Positions 1-8,272 of a stretch of DNA of 64,000 bases are shown piece after piece. Below the pieces are notes generated by a model, which was given only the letters and a program-made list of their open reading frames with translations, was not told the origin of the DNA and ran no database searches. The stretch spans positions 744,001 through 808,000 of the forward strand of contig NZ_QRGB01000001.1 of the NCBI RefSeq assembly GCF_003449035.1, in the 5' to 3' direction. The translations under genes were made by a program, and so were the position numbers. Source of the stretch: Pedobacter indicus (GTDB taxonomy: Bacteria; Bacteroidota; Bacteroidia; Sphingobacteriales; Sphingobacteriaceae). How positions within the stretch are numbered: the stretch's first letter is position 1; every line of letters starts with the position of its first letter.

Positions 1-2380
1 TAAGATCGCCGGCATTTTGACGCGGAGAAGCTGCACCAAACACAGCAGGAAGTGTTTTTCCGGGGATGAGCATATCCAGTGTTTCCCGCACATACCAGTC
101 GAAAGTCGTGTTAAGTCGGTTGTTAAACAAGCCCAAATCAACACCAAAGTTTGCAGTGGTTGTTCTCTCCCAAGTGAGGCTTGGAGAAATAGGGACAGGT
201 ACGGATAGGAATTCCGTTCTCCGTCCGTCCATTAGGTAAGGCGTATTTCCCCTAGCAAGCAACGGGATATATCCGTATATTCCTGCTTCTTGAGAGTTTC
301 CTAGGGAGCCATACGATGCTCTGAATTTCAATTCACTAACAGTAGACTTTAACGGTTGGAAGAAGTTTTCTTCACTCAACCGCCATCCGGCAGAAACTGA
401 AGGGAAGAAGCCAAAACGCTGATCATCCGGGAATTTCGATGTACCATCATAGCGGCCGTTGACCTCTAAAAGATATTTCCCCTGATAATCGTAGTTGATT
501 CTTCCAAAGAAACCTTGAAGAGCCCACGTATTTGCGCCGCCGGTTACTTCCATATCACCTGACCCGAGATTTAAATCGTTCAAATCTTCCGACAACAAGT
601 CGTTTCGTATACCCGTAATTCGTTTGTACGATCGCGACTCCTGGTTGTACCCTGCGGTTATTTTAAAATTATGATCATTAAAGCTCTTGGTATAGTCACC
701 ATAAAGATTCACTGTATGGCCAATGTTGGTGGTGTGTATTTCGGTTAATCGGTCATTGCCTAAATAACTGATTTCTCCCGGATATACAGACCATGGTGCT
801 TGTGTTCGACGGACAAATAAAAGGAGAGGATTGTGCGAGAATGTGTAATCTCCGGTGATGTGCAGACCCTCTGCTAACGTAAATTGAGCCTGGAATGTAT
901 TGATGAATTCATACTCTCCATCTTCGCCTTTTGATTTTCCATGAAGCAAATCGGCAAAAATACCGTCGCCGATCGTATAATTGTTCAGCTCAGTCCGGTA
1001 AGTGGCTGTCCCATCGGGGTTGATTGGCAAATAGGACGGTAACGCATGCACAGTTGAAGAAATAAAGTTATTGTTCGCATTCGCGTTACCATTCCATCCT
1101 GGGAATGAATAGTTGTTGTAATTAAACTGAGTATTGTTATTGATTCGGAGCCACGGAGCAACTTCTCCTGATACCTTAGCCCTTAGGTTATATCCTTTAT
1201 ATTTATCTTGATTAACCTTCATGATACCATTTTTTTGATAGGCTCTTCCCGAAACGTAGAAATCAATTTTATCTGTTCCTCCAGTGAAACTCAATGAGTG
1301 CTCCATTGACGTTTGTGTGTCGCGGTAAAGAACATCCCACCAGTCTGTACTTCCATAGTACACATATTGATCTTTCCCATTTCGGTTCTGGATAACAACA
1401 TCGGGCAGCGATTTATCGGTCTTTCTTTTCAGTAGTTCCTCATAATCGGCATCTGAATATCCGGTATAGCTATTACCTGTTGCACGTATAAATGCTTCGT
1501 CGTTCAATATCGCCGCGTCGTATCCGTCAGTAATAAAATCGGTGCTTACGGTTGATCCAGCCCACCCGAAATTATTGCTGTAATTAATATTGATTTTTCC
1601 GCCCTTAGCGCTTTTTGTGGTCACTAGCATGACACCAAAAGCACCGCGAGACCCGTAAATTGCAGCTGCTGCCGCATCTTTTAAAACCGATATGCTCTCC
1701 ACGTCACGTGGATTGATGTTATTAATGTTGCCGGGTACTCCGTCAATCAAAATAAGGGGTGCTGCCCTCGAGCTGTTGATCGATGCATACCCACGTACGT
1801 TAACGCTTCCCTCTGTTCCCGGGCGACCATTACCAAAATTGATATTGACGTTTGGCATGGTACCTTGTATACCCTGAGTGATATTGGATATTGGACGGTC
1901 ATTAAGTACTTCCGAGTCGATTTGGGTAACCGCTCCGGTCAGATTTACCTTTTTCTGCGTACCGTAACCTACCACAATTACATTCTCGAGTAGTTGTTGA
2001 TCAGATTCTAATGTGACATCTATCCTGGTTCTCGATCCTACGGTGATTTCTTGTTTAACAAAGCCAATCATCGAATACACAAGAACAGAATTAGAGTTTG
2101 GAACAGTTAATATATATTCTCCATTTTCATTAGAAGACACGCCTGTTGACGGTTGATCCTTCAAGGAAACCGTAACGCCAGGCAAAGGCTCTCCCTCCTG
2201 GCTTTTAATGACACCGGTTACTTCGATGGACTGAACAGAGTTTTCTATGTTGTAACCGTATTTATCCAAAGAAATCACATCCCGAGATGCGAGGAGGCTG
2301 TTGCTCGTCATCATGATCACACTCGTGGCAATCAATCCGCCTTTCAGTAATTCTATAAACTTTTTGTCAATTTTTTTCAT
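1..2380 (-). CDS. SusC/RagA-family TonB-linked outer membrane receptor (C-terminus beyond window)
   Basis: The frame is open from the ATG at 2380 to the window edge, about 793 codons, with no internal stop in the stretches I translated. It encodes a signal sequence, a CarboxypepD_reg-like domain (VTGVIKSQEGEPLPGVTV near residue 53) and a plug domain with the SusC signatures SVLKDAAAAAIYGSRG and GVMLVTTKSAKGG. The last visible residues (TLPAVFGAASPRQNAGDL) fit the barrel region of this family, whose members are about 1,000 residues, so the end lies outside the window. SusC proteins import oligosaccharides or peptides with TonB energy and a SusD lipoprotein; any susD would be further left. No STN signalling domain is visible between the signal peptide and the carboxypeptidase-like domain, so a direct role in sigma/anti-sigma signalling is unlikely. 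The substrate cannot be told. Confidence 0.93.
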   Translation of the reverse strand, partial: MKKIDKKFIELLKGGLIATSVIMMTSNSLLASRDVISLDKYGYNIENSVQSIEVTGVIKSQEGEPLPGVTVSLKDQPSTGVSSNENGEYILTVPNSNSVLVYSMIGFVKQEITVGSRTRIDVTLESDQQLLENVIVVGYGTQKKVNLTGAVTQIDSEVLNDRPISNITQGIQGTMPNVNINFGNGRPGTEGSVNVRGYASINSSRAAPLILIDGVPGNINNINPRDVESISVLKDAAAAAIYGSRGAFGVMLVTTKSAKGGKININYSNNFGWAGSTVSTDFITDGYDAAILNDEAFIRATGNSYTGYSDADYEELLKRKTDKSLPDVVIQNRNGKDQYVYYGSTDWWDVLYRDTQTSMEHSLSFTGGTDKIDFYVSGRAYQKNGIMKVNQDKYKGYNLRAKVSGEVAPWLRINNNTQFNYNNYSFPGWNGNANANNNFISSTVHALPSYLPINPDGTATYRTELNNYTIGDGIFADLLHGKSKGEDGEYEFINTFQAQFTLAEGLHITGDYTFSHNPLLLFVRRTQAPWSVYPGEISYLGNDRLTEIHTTNIGHTVNLYGDYTKSFNDHNFKITAGYNQESRSYKRITGIRNDLLSEDLNDLNLGSGDMEVTGGANTWALQGFFGRINYDYQGKYLLEVNGRYDGTSKFPDDQRFGFFPSVSAGWRLSEENFFQPLKSTVSELKFRASYGSLGNSQEAGIYGYIPLLARGNTPYLMDGRRTEFLSVPVPISPSLTWERTTTANFGVDLGLFNNRLNTTFDWYVRETLDMLIPGKTLPAVFGAASPRQNAGDL

Positions 2381-2450
2381 TTTGTAAAATACATTTCATG
2401 TGAGTTTTTATTAGATAAGATTATTTAATTTGGTGATGTAAATCTGCCTA

Positions 2451-2666
2451 TCAGCTACCTCCTTTTTTGTGTTTGTTTACGATTTGGAATATACGCTCTT
2501 GCAAGCGTCTGCTTATTTGTGGGTCGAGACGATTTTCATTATCAGTTGGATAATCGTTAAAGTCTTTCCAAGAGTGAGCTACGAAAAGACGCAAGGTAGC
2601 GTAGTTGCAATCCTCTGGGCTCTCCATACCGTTTACCAGGTTAATAAAATCCGACTTTTTCGACAT
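2451..2666 (-). CDS. Small ORF resembling the N-terminal part of a FecR-type anti-sigma factor; possibly a remnant
   Basis: 71 codons, 70 bp upstream of the SusC start and on the same strand. The protein begins MSKKSDFINLVNGMESPEDC and ends with a basic helix (RRLQERIFQIVNKHKKGGS). The pattern of a short acidic or aromatic helical domain followed by a basic RxxxRIxQxI helix recalls the cytoplasmic N-terminus of Bacteroidota FecR proteins. These sit upstream of SusC genes, but the transmembrane helix and periplasmic FecR domain are absent. The likeness is by eye only. It could be a truncated fecR, a free-standing small protein, or chance. Confidence 0.35.
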   Translation of the reverse strand: MSKKSDFINLVNGMESPEDCNYATLRLFVAHSWKDFNDYPTDNENRLDPQISRRLQERIFQIVNKHKKGGS

Positions 2667-2740
2667 ATCAATCTATATATCCTGAATTGCGCAGATCGGG
2701 GGGGTGTGGATTAAACTATTTTTGCCGAAATAATTTATCG

Positions 2741-2748
2741 TATTTTTG
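2741..2748 (+). promoter_or_regulatory. -7 promoter element TATTTTTG, 4 nt before the ATG
   Basis: This is an exact match to the Bacteroidota TAnnTTTG element. The next gene starts at 2753, so a start site a few bases downstream of the element would fall at or next to the A of the ATG, giving a leaderless mRNA. A second identical octamer lies at 2717-2724 and would give a leader of about 25 nt. The sequence does not say which one is used. Confidence 0.45.
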
Positions 2749-2752
2749 TATC

Positions 2753-4285
2753 ATGGCAGAACGTAGTAAACAAGAGGTTCTTGACTATCTTTCCAGAGCG
2801 GAGGTAGCTGCCGTCGGGACTTCAAATATGGGTACTCCGAGACAGCGTATGATGCACTTCGGAGCCGACGAGGATTTTAATATCTATGTGAGCAGTATGA
2901 AGGGGGATCCGAAAGTTATTCAGTGGAGTAACATTCCCGAAACGGCTTTACTGATTCATCAGGGAGATAAGTTTTTGGAGATGGAGGAGTGTGAAATTAT
3001 CGGGCGTGCTGAGGTAATACGTGAACGGAAAGAACGAAACAGGATTATCGATATTATGTCGACCCGATCACCTTTTGTGGAGCATATGATAAAAATTGAT
3101 GCTACGGATCGTCTTGAGTTCATCCGCATCAAACCTTTTACAGTAAAGTATCGTTTTGTTCCTGAGATATTGCAAGGCGAAAAGCCGACTATATTCGAAT
3201 TTCCTCAAAACCGGGAATCCTTCAGTTCGTGGGATGACGTCAAAGCAAAAGCGCGAGCCTGGAAGCAAGCCATGCGGCCGTTATCACTTACTGCTTCGTT
3301 GGTGCCCATCATGGTGGGAGGGGCTGTAGCCTATTCCGCCACAGAAACCTTTAATATTGTGCTATTTCTCTTGACACTGATAGGAGGCTTGTTGATTCAA
3401 GTGGGCACCAATATGATTAACGATTGGAAGGATGCTGAACGAGATAATGAAAACGCAGAGGGGATTAGGCCGTTTACAAGTGGCTCCAGAATGATTCAGC
3501 TCGGACTGATCTCACGGGGGGATATGGGCTTTGCTGGCTTGGTTTTAAGCTTTGTAGCATTGTTAATCGGCATCTTCCTAATCATCGTTAGCGGTTGGGG
3601 GCTTGTGCCCTTGGTGCTTTACGGAATGATAGCAGGGTTGTTCTATACCAATGAAAGTGGTAAATTTTCATTCATTAACTTAGCTCCGGGTATCGCTGAG
3701 ATTCTTATTGCTACTACCTTTGGGGTGATGATGACAATGGGCGCATTTTATGTACAAACCAGCTATTTCTCGATTGAATCATTTCTGATTTCATTACCTG
3801 TAGCACTTTTTATTTCAAATGTGCTCTTAATTAATCAATTTCAGGATGCGAATTCTGATATTAAAGCAAACAAAAACACATTGGTAGTTCGCCTTGGTAA
3901 GAGGAAAGCGAAGAATGTGCTGATTGGCAATTTTATCTTAGCTTACGCAATTATTGTATTACTTCCCGTATTGGGATTTGCACCAGCTACTTTTTACGTA
4001 GCGTTTTTGTCGATGCCTTTCGCAATTCAGGCCATTCGATATGCGCAGAATCATTATGACGGGACACCCGGTGACTTAGTCCCGAGCAATGCACACACGG
4101 CGATAACACATCTATTCACAGGATTGCTTTTCGTATTCGCATTTCTATTAGAAGGTTTGGGCTTTCTGTATCCACTGCTTTATTTTGTAGCATCCCTTGC
4201 GTTTATATTCTGGGTGTGGAATTACATTGAACGCCAACGGAAAACGATGACCGATTTTAGGGTATCGTTTAAAGAAAAGGGTTGA
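2753..4285 (+). CDS. Split-barrel flavin-binding (PPOX/HugZ-like) domain fused to UbiA-family prenyltransferase, MenA-like
   Basis: 510 residues. Residues 1 to about 160 form a pyridoxamine 5'-phosphate oxidase-like split barrel (starts MAERSKQEVLDYLSRAEVAA). Residues from about 185 to 500 are a multi-helix UbiA prenyltransferase with both Asp-rich motifs: N223-D-x-x-D227-x-x-x-D231 and D365-x-x-x-D369. The closest functional class is 1,4-dihydroxy-2-naphthoate prenyltransferase (MenA), which attaches the polyprenyl tail of menaquinone at the membrane. That would fit the menaquinol-dependent act complex at 29-37 kb. The ATG at 2753 is chosen because the conserved barrel begins there; an upstream in-frame ATG at 2687 would add 22 unrelated residues and overlap the promoter. 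The fusion is unusual: the barrel may bind FMN, heme or F420, or act on a quinone intermediate. The prenyl acceptor is inferred, not proven. Confidence 0.85.
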   Translation: MAERSKQEVLDYLSRAEVAAVGTSNMGTPRQRMMHFGADEDFNIYVSSMKGDPKVIQWSNIPETALLIHQGDKFLEMEECEIIGRAEVIRERKERNRIIDIMSTRSPFVEHMIKIDATDRLEFIRIKPFTVKYRFVPEILQGEKPTIFEFPQNRESFSSWDDVKAKARAWKQAMRPLSLTASLVPIMVGGAVAYSATETFNIVLFLLTLIGGLLIQVGTNMINDWKDAERDNENAEGIRPFTSGSRMIQLGLISRGDMGFAGLVLSFVALLIGIFLIIVSGWGLVPLVLYGMIAGLFYTNESGKFSFINLAPGIAEILIATTFGVMMTMGAFYVQTSYFSIESFLISLPVALFISNVLLINQFQDANSDIKANKNTLVVRLGKRKAKNVLIGNFILAYAIIVLLPVLGFAPATFYVAFLSMPFAIQAIRYAQNHYDGTPGDLVPSNAHTAITHLFTGLLFVFAFLLEGLGFLYPLLYFVASLAFIFWVWNYIERQRKTMTDFRVSFKEKG

Positions 4286-4404
4286 TAACGTTACGAGTAA
4301 ACTTGCTCTGTCAATCTTTAATGCTCTATTATTTTCGCAAACGATAGTTTTCAAGAGCTTTCATCTTCTTTTAAGAATTAAGACTTTTTTGTATCTTAAA
4401 CGTA

Positions 4405-4884
4405 ATGTTGCATTTCGAGAAATACAAAAATAGTGATTACTCTGACTATTATTCACTAGTCAAGGATGATGAGGTAATGAAATATATCACCGGTAAGGGA
4501 ATGTCAGCTGAAGAAGCCGAAGAAAAATTTGAATCGATTATAAAGATTAACAACGAGGTCGAGTTGCTCGGGTACTTTAAAGTTTTGAATATTGATTCGA
4601 ATATTATTGGTGAGTGTAAATTGGTGAGATACAAGCAAGATCGATCGCTATTCGAGGTTGGTTATCTTTTAAAAAAGGACTACTGGGGGCTAGGGCTGGG
4701 CAAGGAGATCTGTGCGAACATGATTGACCTAGCATTTTCTGTTGCTCCTAACAACCCGATTCTTGGTATTATTGATCCCAAGAATCAGGCTTCAAGAAAG
4801 ATCTTAGAAAGCTTTGGGTTTAAAACCTATTTTAAAGGAATTGAAGATAATATTCCAACAGAAAAACTTATTTTAAAACGTTAA
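4405..4884 (+). CDS. GNAT-family N-acetyltransferase (RimJ/RimL-like)
   Basis: 159 residues, the full length of a single GNAT domain. The acetyl-CoA loop is seen as YWGLGLGKEICANM (RxxGxG-type, with the first basic residue replaced), preceded by the beta-bulge strand FEVGYLLKKDYW. The C-terminal ENxxSRKILESFGFK-type helix appears as NQASRKILESFGFKTYFKG. The family transfers acetyl groups from acetyl-CoA to protein N-termini, ribosomal proteins or small amines; the substrate is unknown. The gene stands alone. A TATCTTAA sequence at 4392-4399, 5 nt before the ATG, is a degenerate -7 element. Confidence 0.8.
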   Translation: MLHFEKYKNSDYSDYYSLVKDDEVMKYITGKGMSAEEAEEKFESIIKINNEVELLGYFKVLNIDSNIIGECKLVRYKQDRSLFEVGYLLKKDYWGLGLGKEICANMIDLAFSVAPNNPILGIIDPKNQASRKILESFGFKTYFKGIEDNIPTEKLILKR

Positions 4885-4957
4885 AAAATTTGTCATAGTT
4901 AACATATTTTTAATTTAGGCATTAACATAAGATCGATGCTCTCTAACCAAAAACCTA

Positions 4958-5101
4958 TTATATTCGATCGTTCAAGAACACCTTTTTTAGGAGCGATGTC
5001 GTGCGGAATATGGGATTTTCACGGATGTCGCTTTCTTTTTCTGCTACCATTTTGAATACGCCATTGACCGTTTCTCGCGTGACGTAGGTATTTAGATCCA
5101 T
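4958..5101 (-). pseudogene. C-terminal remnant of a DUF4197-family protein
   Basis: Reading leftwards from 5101, 47 codons give MDLNTYVTRETVNGVFKM, then VAEKESDIRENPIFRTTSLL and KKVF near the end. This strongly resembles the C-terminal end of DUF4197 proteins as I remember it (a DLxxYVT...A(L/V)xGxFxMVAEEE...RTTxLLKKVF pattern). Those are about 230-residue exported proteins of unknown function. A TGA precedes the ATG in frame and nothing upstream continues the domain, so the N-terminal three quarters are gone. A perfect hairpin (5122-5158) and an inverted repeat (5221-5294) lie where the missing part would be. Identification is from memory of the family pattern. Confidence 0.65.
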
Positions 5102-5121
5102 TCAGGATATCAGACCGGCAG

Positions 5122-5158
5122 CATTGGGTTAATTTTTAGAACAAAAATTAACCCAATG
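5122..5158. repeat. Perfect 16-bp inverted repeat with 5-nt loop
   Basis: Left arm 5122-5137 (CATTGGGTTAATTTTT) pairs without mismatch with 5143-5158; the loop is AGAAC. It sits next to the DUF4197 remnant. It could be a bidirectional terminator, since both arms end in A/T runs next to the loop, but no T-run follows either arm. It could also be a relic of a small mobile element. Confidence 0.8.
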
Positions 5159-5220
5159 GTAAAATTCTCTACTCTTATTCTACTCTTCTTTATAATAAAC
5201 AGTAGAAAAACTCTCCTAAA

Positions 5221-5294
5221 ACAGTTGTCAAACAGTCCTTTTACCACAGGTTGACCACAGCTTGAGGACTGTAAAAGGACTGTTTGACCACTGT
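5221..5294. repeat. 24-bp inverted repeat carrying the ACAGT/GGACTG motif shared with 57,259-57,370
   Basis: The left arm 5221-5244 and right arm 5271-5294 are reverse complements with a single mismatch, separated by 26 nt. The right arm contains a 19-mer (5276-5294) whose reverse complement, ACAGTGGTCAAACAGTCCT, occurs exactly at 57272-57290. The AAAAGGACTGT motif is also present at both places. The two loci have no genes in common, so this looks like a dispersed intergenic repeat family. Function unknown. Confidence 0.8.
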
Positions 5295-5403
5295 TCTTCT
5301 CGAACAAGTTAATAATATTTCTTCAGGGATTGTGCTTGAAGAAAAAAGGCTGTCCTCGCTATATTACAACACAGTTATTATTTTAAATAAAAGAAGATTT
5401 ATC

Positions 5404-5411
5404 TAAGTTTG
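5404..5411 (+). promoter_or_regulatory. -7 promoter element TAAGTTTG, 4 nt before the ATG of the M28 peptidase gene
   Basis: This is an exact TAnnTTTG match with a 4-nt gap to the ATG at 5416. The geometry is the same as at 2741 and 25838 and predicts a leaderless transcript. No convincing -33 TTTG is present at the usual distance. Confidence 0.5.
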
Positions 5412-5415
5412 GTGC

Positions 5416-6366
5416 ATGAGATCTATGCAAATTTTATGTTCACTTATTGCCTGTATATGCTTTATCAGCTTGACTAACCCTGGTTATTCACAAATAAACT
5501 CGAAGAACCTTCAGAAGCATATCAAGTTTTTGTCGGCAGACAAAATGCAGGGTCGCGAAACGGGTCGAAAAGGATCTCTTAAAGCGGCAGATTATGTAGA
5601 AAAGTATTTTAAGAAATTAGGGTTGGAGCCAAAAGGCGAGGATGGCTTCCGTCAGTCATTTGAAGCTAAGATTACTAGAGCAAAGGTGGCTGATTCGATA
5701 AGAATGTCTGACAATATTATTGGGTTCCTAAACAATGGTGCGCGCTATACAATTGTTATCGGAGCTCATTATGATCATTTAGGAACTGGGGTCATTGGCG
5801 GCTCCAGAGATACGCTCGCTATTGGTGAGATCCATAATGGAGCAGACGATAATGCTTCAGGTGTGGCCGGGTTGTTGGAATTGGCGCGTCATTACAGTAC
5901 AAATAATATTAAAGAACCCTTTAATATTTTGTTTATAGGTTTTGGAGCTGAAGAGTTGGGGTTGATAGGGTCCAAATATTTTACAGAGAACCCAACTCTT
6001 CCTTTATCTGAAATTCATTGGATGCTCAACATGGATATGATTGGTCGTTATCAAGAGCAGAATGGACTAGCTATTATTGGTCATGGAACCAGCTCGGCCT
6101 TTCCAAAAATCTTTGAAGGCGTTGAAAGCCCCATTAATTTTTTTACAAGTAAAGACGGTAATGGTGGATCCGATCAAACTTCTTTTTACAAAAAAGATAT
6201 CCCGGTATTGTTTTTTCATACCGGCGGACACGACGATTATCATAAACCGGGCGACGATGAACCCAAGATTAATTACCAAGCCATGGAGGCTATTTTAAAT
6301 TTGGGTATCATAGTTATTGATAATTCGATGGAGCAGCCAAAAATGGATTTTCAATGGACGAATTAA
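5416..6366 (+). CDS. Secreted M28-family zinc aminopeptidase-like peptidase
   Basis: 316 residues with an N-terminal signal peptide ending near PGYSQ (about residue 26). The two-zinc M28 site is complete: His and Asp in GAHYDHLG, bridging Asp in GADDNASGVAG, catalytic Glu pair in GFGAEELGLIGS, Asp in MLNMDMIGR, and the last His in DDYHKPGDD. No PA domain insertion is seen, so this is the short form of the family. It probably trims peptides in the periplasm or outside the cell. The ATG at 5416 is supported by the signal peptide; a second Met three codons later is possible. The gene is monocistronic between a repeat-rich gap and the ArsR operon. Confidence 0.92.
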   Translation: MRSMQILCSLIACICFISLTNPGYSQINSKNLQKHIKFLSADKMQGRETGRKGSLKAADYVEKYFKKLGLEPKGEDGFRQSFEAKITRAKVADSIRMSDNIIGFLNNGARYTIVIGAHYDHLGTGVIGGSRDTLAIGEIHNGADDNASGVAGLLELARHYSTNNIKEPFNILFIGFGAEELGLIGSKYFTENPTLPLSEIHWMLNMDMIGRYQEQNGLAIIGHGTSSAFPKIFEGVESPINFFTSKDGNGGSDQTSFYKKDIPVLFFHTGGHDDYHKPGDDEPKINYQAMEAILNLGIIVIDNSMEQPKMDFQWTN

Positions 6367-6494
6367 GTTTATCGTTGACCATCATGTTTTGCTACTAAAA
6401 GCAAATTGAATAAGAAAGAAAACTAGAAAAATAAATTAAAAAATATTGCGTAGCTAAATGACTACTCTTATATTCGCAAACAAATGACTTCATA

Positions 6495-6818
6495 ATGAAT
6501 TTAAGACGCGATGTTTTTCAAGCGATAGCTGATCCTACCAGAAGAGCTATATTATTATTGCTTGCTACACAGTCTATGACTGCCGGAGCGATTGCTTCGA
6601 ATTTTAACAGTGCAAGACCCACCGTTTCTAGACATATACAAATCCTAACCGAATGTGAGCTATTGGAATCCGAGCAGAACGGTAGGGAGATCTACTATAA
6701 CTTAAACCCAAGAAAGATGAAAGAAGTTGCAGATTTTATTGAGCCTTTTCGTAAAATGTGGGACGGGCGCTTCAATAAGCTAGAATCTATAATGAAAAAC
6801 TATAGAAATAAAAAATAA
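6495..6818 (+). CDS. ArsR/SmtB-family transcriptional repressor (SdpR-like)
   Basis: 107 residues containing one winged helix-turn-helix: [16 protein letters not shown], then the recognition region [20 protein letters not shown] and the wing [13 protein letters not shown]. No cysteine or histidine cluster for metal binding is visible, so it is more likely the autorepressor type that travels with SRPBCC and DoxX genes than an arsenic or zinc sensor. It is the first gene of a four-gene operon; the next start lies one base after its stop codon. It probably represses this operon, but the inducer is unknown. Confidence 0.9.
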   Translation: MNLRRDVFQAIADPTRRAILLLLATQSMTAGAIASNFNSARPTVSRHIQILTECELLESEQNGREIYYNLNPRKMKEVADFIEPFRKMWDGRFNKLESIMKNYRNKK

Positions 6819-6819
6819 A

Positions 6820-7284
6820 ATGGAATTTAAAACAAAAATTCACGCTGAGGAAAATAAACAAGAACTATTCATCACAAGAGAGTTTGATCTGCCCGTAGAG
6901 TTTCTTTTCCGAGCTTATGAAGACGCCGAATTAGTAGGAGAATGGATGGGAACAAAAGTTCTGAAACTTGAAAATAGAAAATATGGGAGTTGGCGTTTTG
7001 AAACCTCCTATGAAGGTCAAGTGGTTTTCGCTGCTGAAGGAGTTATACTCGAATTTATACCAAATGAGAGAATCACCAGAACCTTTGAAATGGAAAACAG
7101 TCCATTCCCTGTTCAATTAGAATTTTTATCATTCGAAAGAATAGATGAGGAAACGAGTAAAATCACCATTCAACAGATTTTTAAATCGGTTGAGTTTCGC
7201 AATCAACTTTTAGAAATGCCTTTTGCGAAAGGGTTAAGTATGGCGCATGACCGGCTACAACAAATTTTTAACCAATTAAATTAA
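6820..7284 (+). CDS. SRPBCC (AHSA1/Aha1-type) domain protein
   Basis: 154 residues forming a single helix-grip fold of the activator-of-Hsp90 homologue type: FITREFDLPVEFLFRAYEDA at the start, a central region with W/G pairs (GEWMGTKVL, GSWRFETSYEG), and the C-terminal helix GLSMAHDRLQQIFNQL. Such proteins bind a hydrophobic ligand. ArsR-SRPBCC gene pairs are common in Bacteroidota and the pair is translationally close here (1 nt gap). Ligand unknown. Confidence 0.85.
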   Translation: MEFKTKIHAEENKQELFITREFDLPVEFLFRAYEDAELVGEWMGTKVLKLENRKYGSWRFETSYEGQVVFAAEGVILEFIPNERITRTFEMENSPFPVQLEFLSFERIDEETSKITIQQIFKSVEFRNQLLEMPFAKGLSMAHDRLQQIFNQLN

Positions 7285-7289
7285 ATACC

Positions 7290-7673
7290 ATGAATAAACG
7301 AAACAGAACCATTTATTGGATTCTTACAATTTTTCTTTCTGTCGGAATGCTGGCAGGAGGTATACAACAAATGCTTCAAATTGGTGGGTATAATGAGATT
7401 GTAACCCAATTAGGTTATCCGCTCTACATGTTGAGTATTCTCGGGGTTTGGAAAATATTAGGAGTTGTAGCAATATTGATTCCCAGATTTACTCTGCTGA
7501 AAGAATGGGCTTATGCAGGCTTTTTCTTTGCTATGTCTGGTGCAGCAATATCTCATTTTAGTGTCGGACAGCCATTCATAGAAGCGCTTCCTTCTCTAAT
7601 ATTACTATTGGTAACGATCTTGTCTTGGTATACAAGGCCGGCAGATCGGCAGATCAAATCCACACGAAATTAA
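7290..7673 (+). CDS. DoxX-like integral membrane protein
   Basis: 127 residues with four predicted membrane helices (TIYWILTIFLSVGMLAGG, LYMLSILGVWKILGVVAILI, AYAGFFFAMSGAAISHF, ALPSLILLLVTILSWY). The LGVWKILG and AYAGFFFAMSGAAISH motifs match the DoxX_2 group. The family sits in the inner membrane, and some members interact with thiol or redox enzymes; the role here is not known. Third gene of the ArsR operon, 5 nt after the SRPBCC stop. Confidence 0.85.
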   Translation: MNKRNRTIYWILTIFLSVGMLAGGIQQMLQIGGYNEIVTQLGYPLYMLSILGVWKILGVVAILIPRFTLLKEWAYAGFFFAMSGAAISHFSVGQPFIEALPSLILLLVTILSWYTRPADRQIKSTRN

Positions 7674-7684
7674 TTCAATCAAAA

Positions 7685-8272
7685 ATGAATACAAAAGCTG
7701 AGCTTTTTTTTGAAAAAGCAAACCGATGGAGCGAAGAATACTCCTTGCTTCGAGACATCATCCTTGAGAATAAGTCTTTAAAAGAAGATTTTAAGTGGAA
7801 GCATCCTTGTTATACTTACGAAGGGAAAAATATAATAATTGTTCACGGATTTAAAGATTACTGTGCATTGCTTTTTCATAAAGGAGTCTTGATCCAAGAT
7901 AAGGCGGGGATATTGATTCAACAGACTGAAAATGTTCAATCCGCAAGGCAAATTCGCTTTACCAATGTTCAGCAGATTCTCGAGTTGCGCACTGTTATTA
8001 AGAAATACATTCAAGAGGCAATAGATATAGAAAGATTGGGTAAAAAGTTAGAGTTCAAAAAAGTAGAAGAATACCCGATGCCAGAAGAGTTCAAAAAAGT
8101 CCTTGATGACGATGAGGCTTTAACGAAAGCCTTCCATTCCTTAACTCCCGGAAGACAAAAAGGATATTTATTTTATTTCAACCAAGCCAAACGATCTAAA
8201 ACGCGAGAAAGTAGAATTGAGAAATACTATCAACATATCTTAGACGGAAAAGGGATCAATGATTACATATAA
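7685..8272 (+). CDS. DUF1801/YdeI-type (OmpD-associated) protein
   Basis: 195 residues. The N-terminal part has the DUF1801 pattern (LKEDFKWKHPCYTYEGKNI, then CALLFHKGVLIQD). The C-terminal part has the YdeI motif (ALTKAFHSLTPGRQKGYLFY followed by RESRIEKY). Proteins of this group are cytoplasmic and poorly understood; YdeI of enterics has been linked to peptide resistance. The ATG at 7685 is preferred because the conserved domain starts there; upstream in-frame codons overlap the DoxX gene. Last gene of the ArsR operon; its end overlaps the convergent epimerase-like gene by 10 bp. Confidence 0.82.
   Translation: MNTKAELFFEKANRWSEEYSLLRDIILENKSLKEDFKWKHPCYTYEGKNIIIVHGFKDYCALLFHKGVLIQDKAGILIQQTENVQSARQIRFTNVQQILELRTVIKKYIQEAIDIERLGKKLEFKKVEEYPMPEEFKKVLDDDEALTKAFHSLTPGRQKGYLFYFNQAKRSKTRESRIEKYYQHILDGKGINDYI

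Noticed and set aside
1-2380. SusC gene as a truncated pseudogene
   Set aside because: The frame is in register at every point checked up to the window edge, so the truncation is only that of the window.
2687-2752. Upstream start for the PPOX-UbiA fusion at 2687
   Set aside because: It would add 22 Cys/Gly-rich residues overlapping the promoter; the conserved domain begins at 2753.
5110-5307. 65-codon minus-strand open frame over the inverted repeat
   Set aside because: Its codons are made entirely of the hairpin and repeat sequence, and it has no protein-like pattern.
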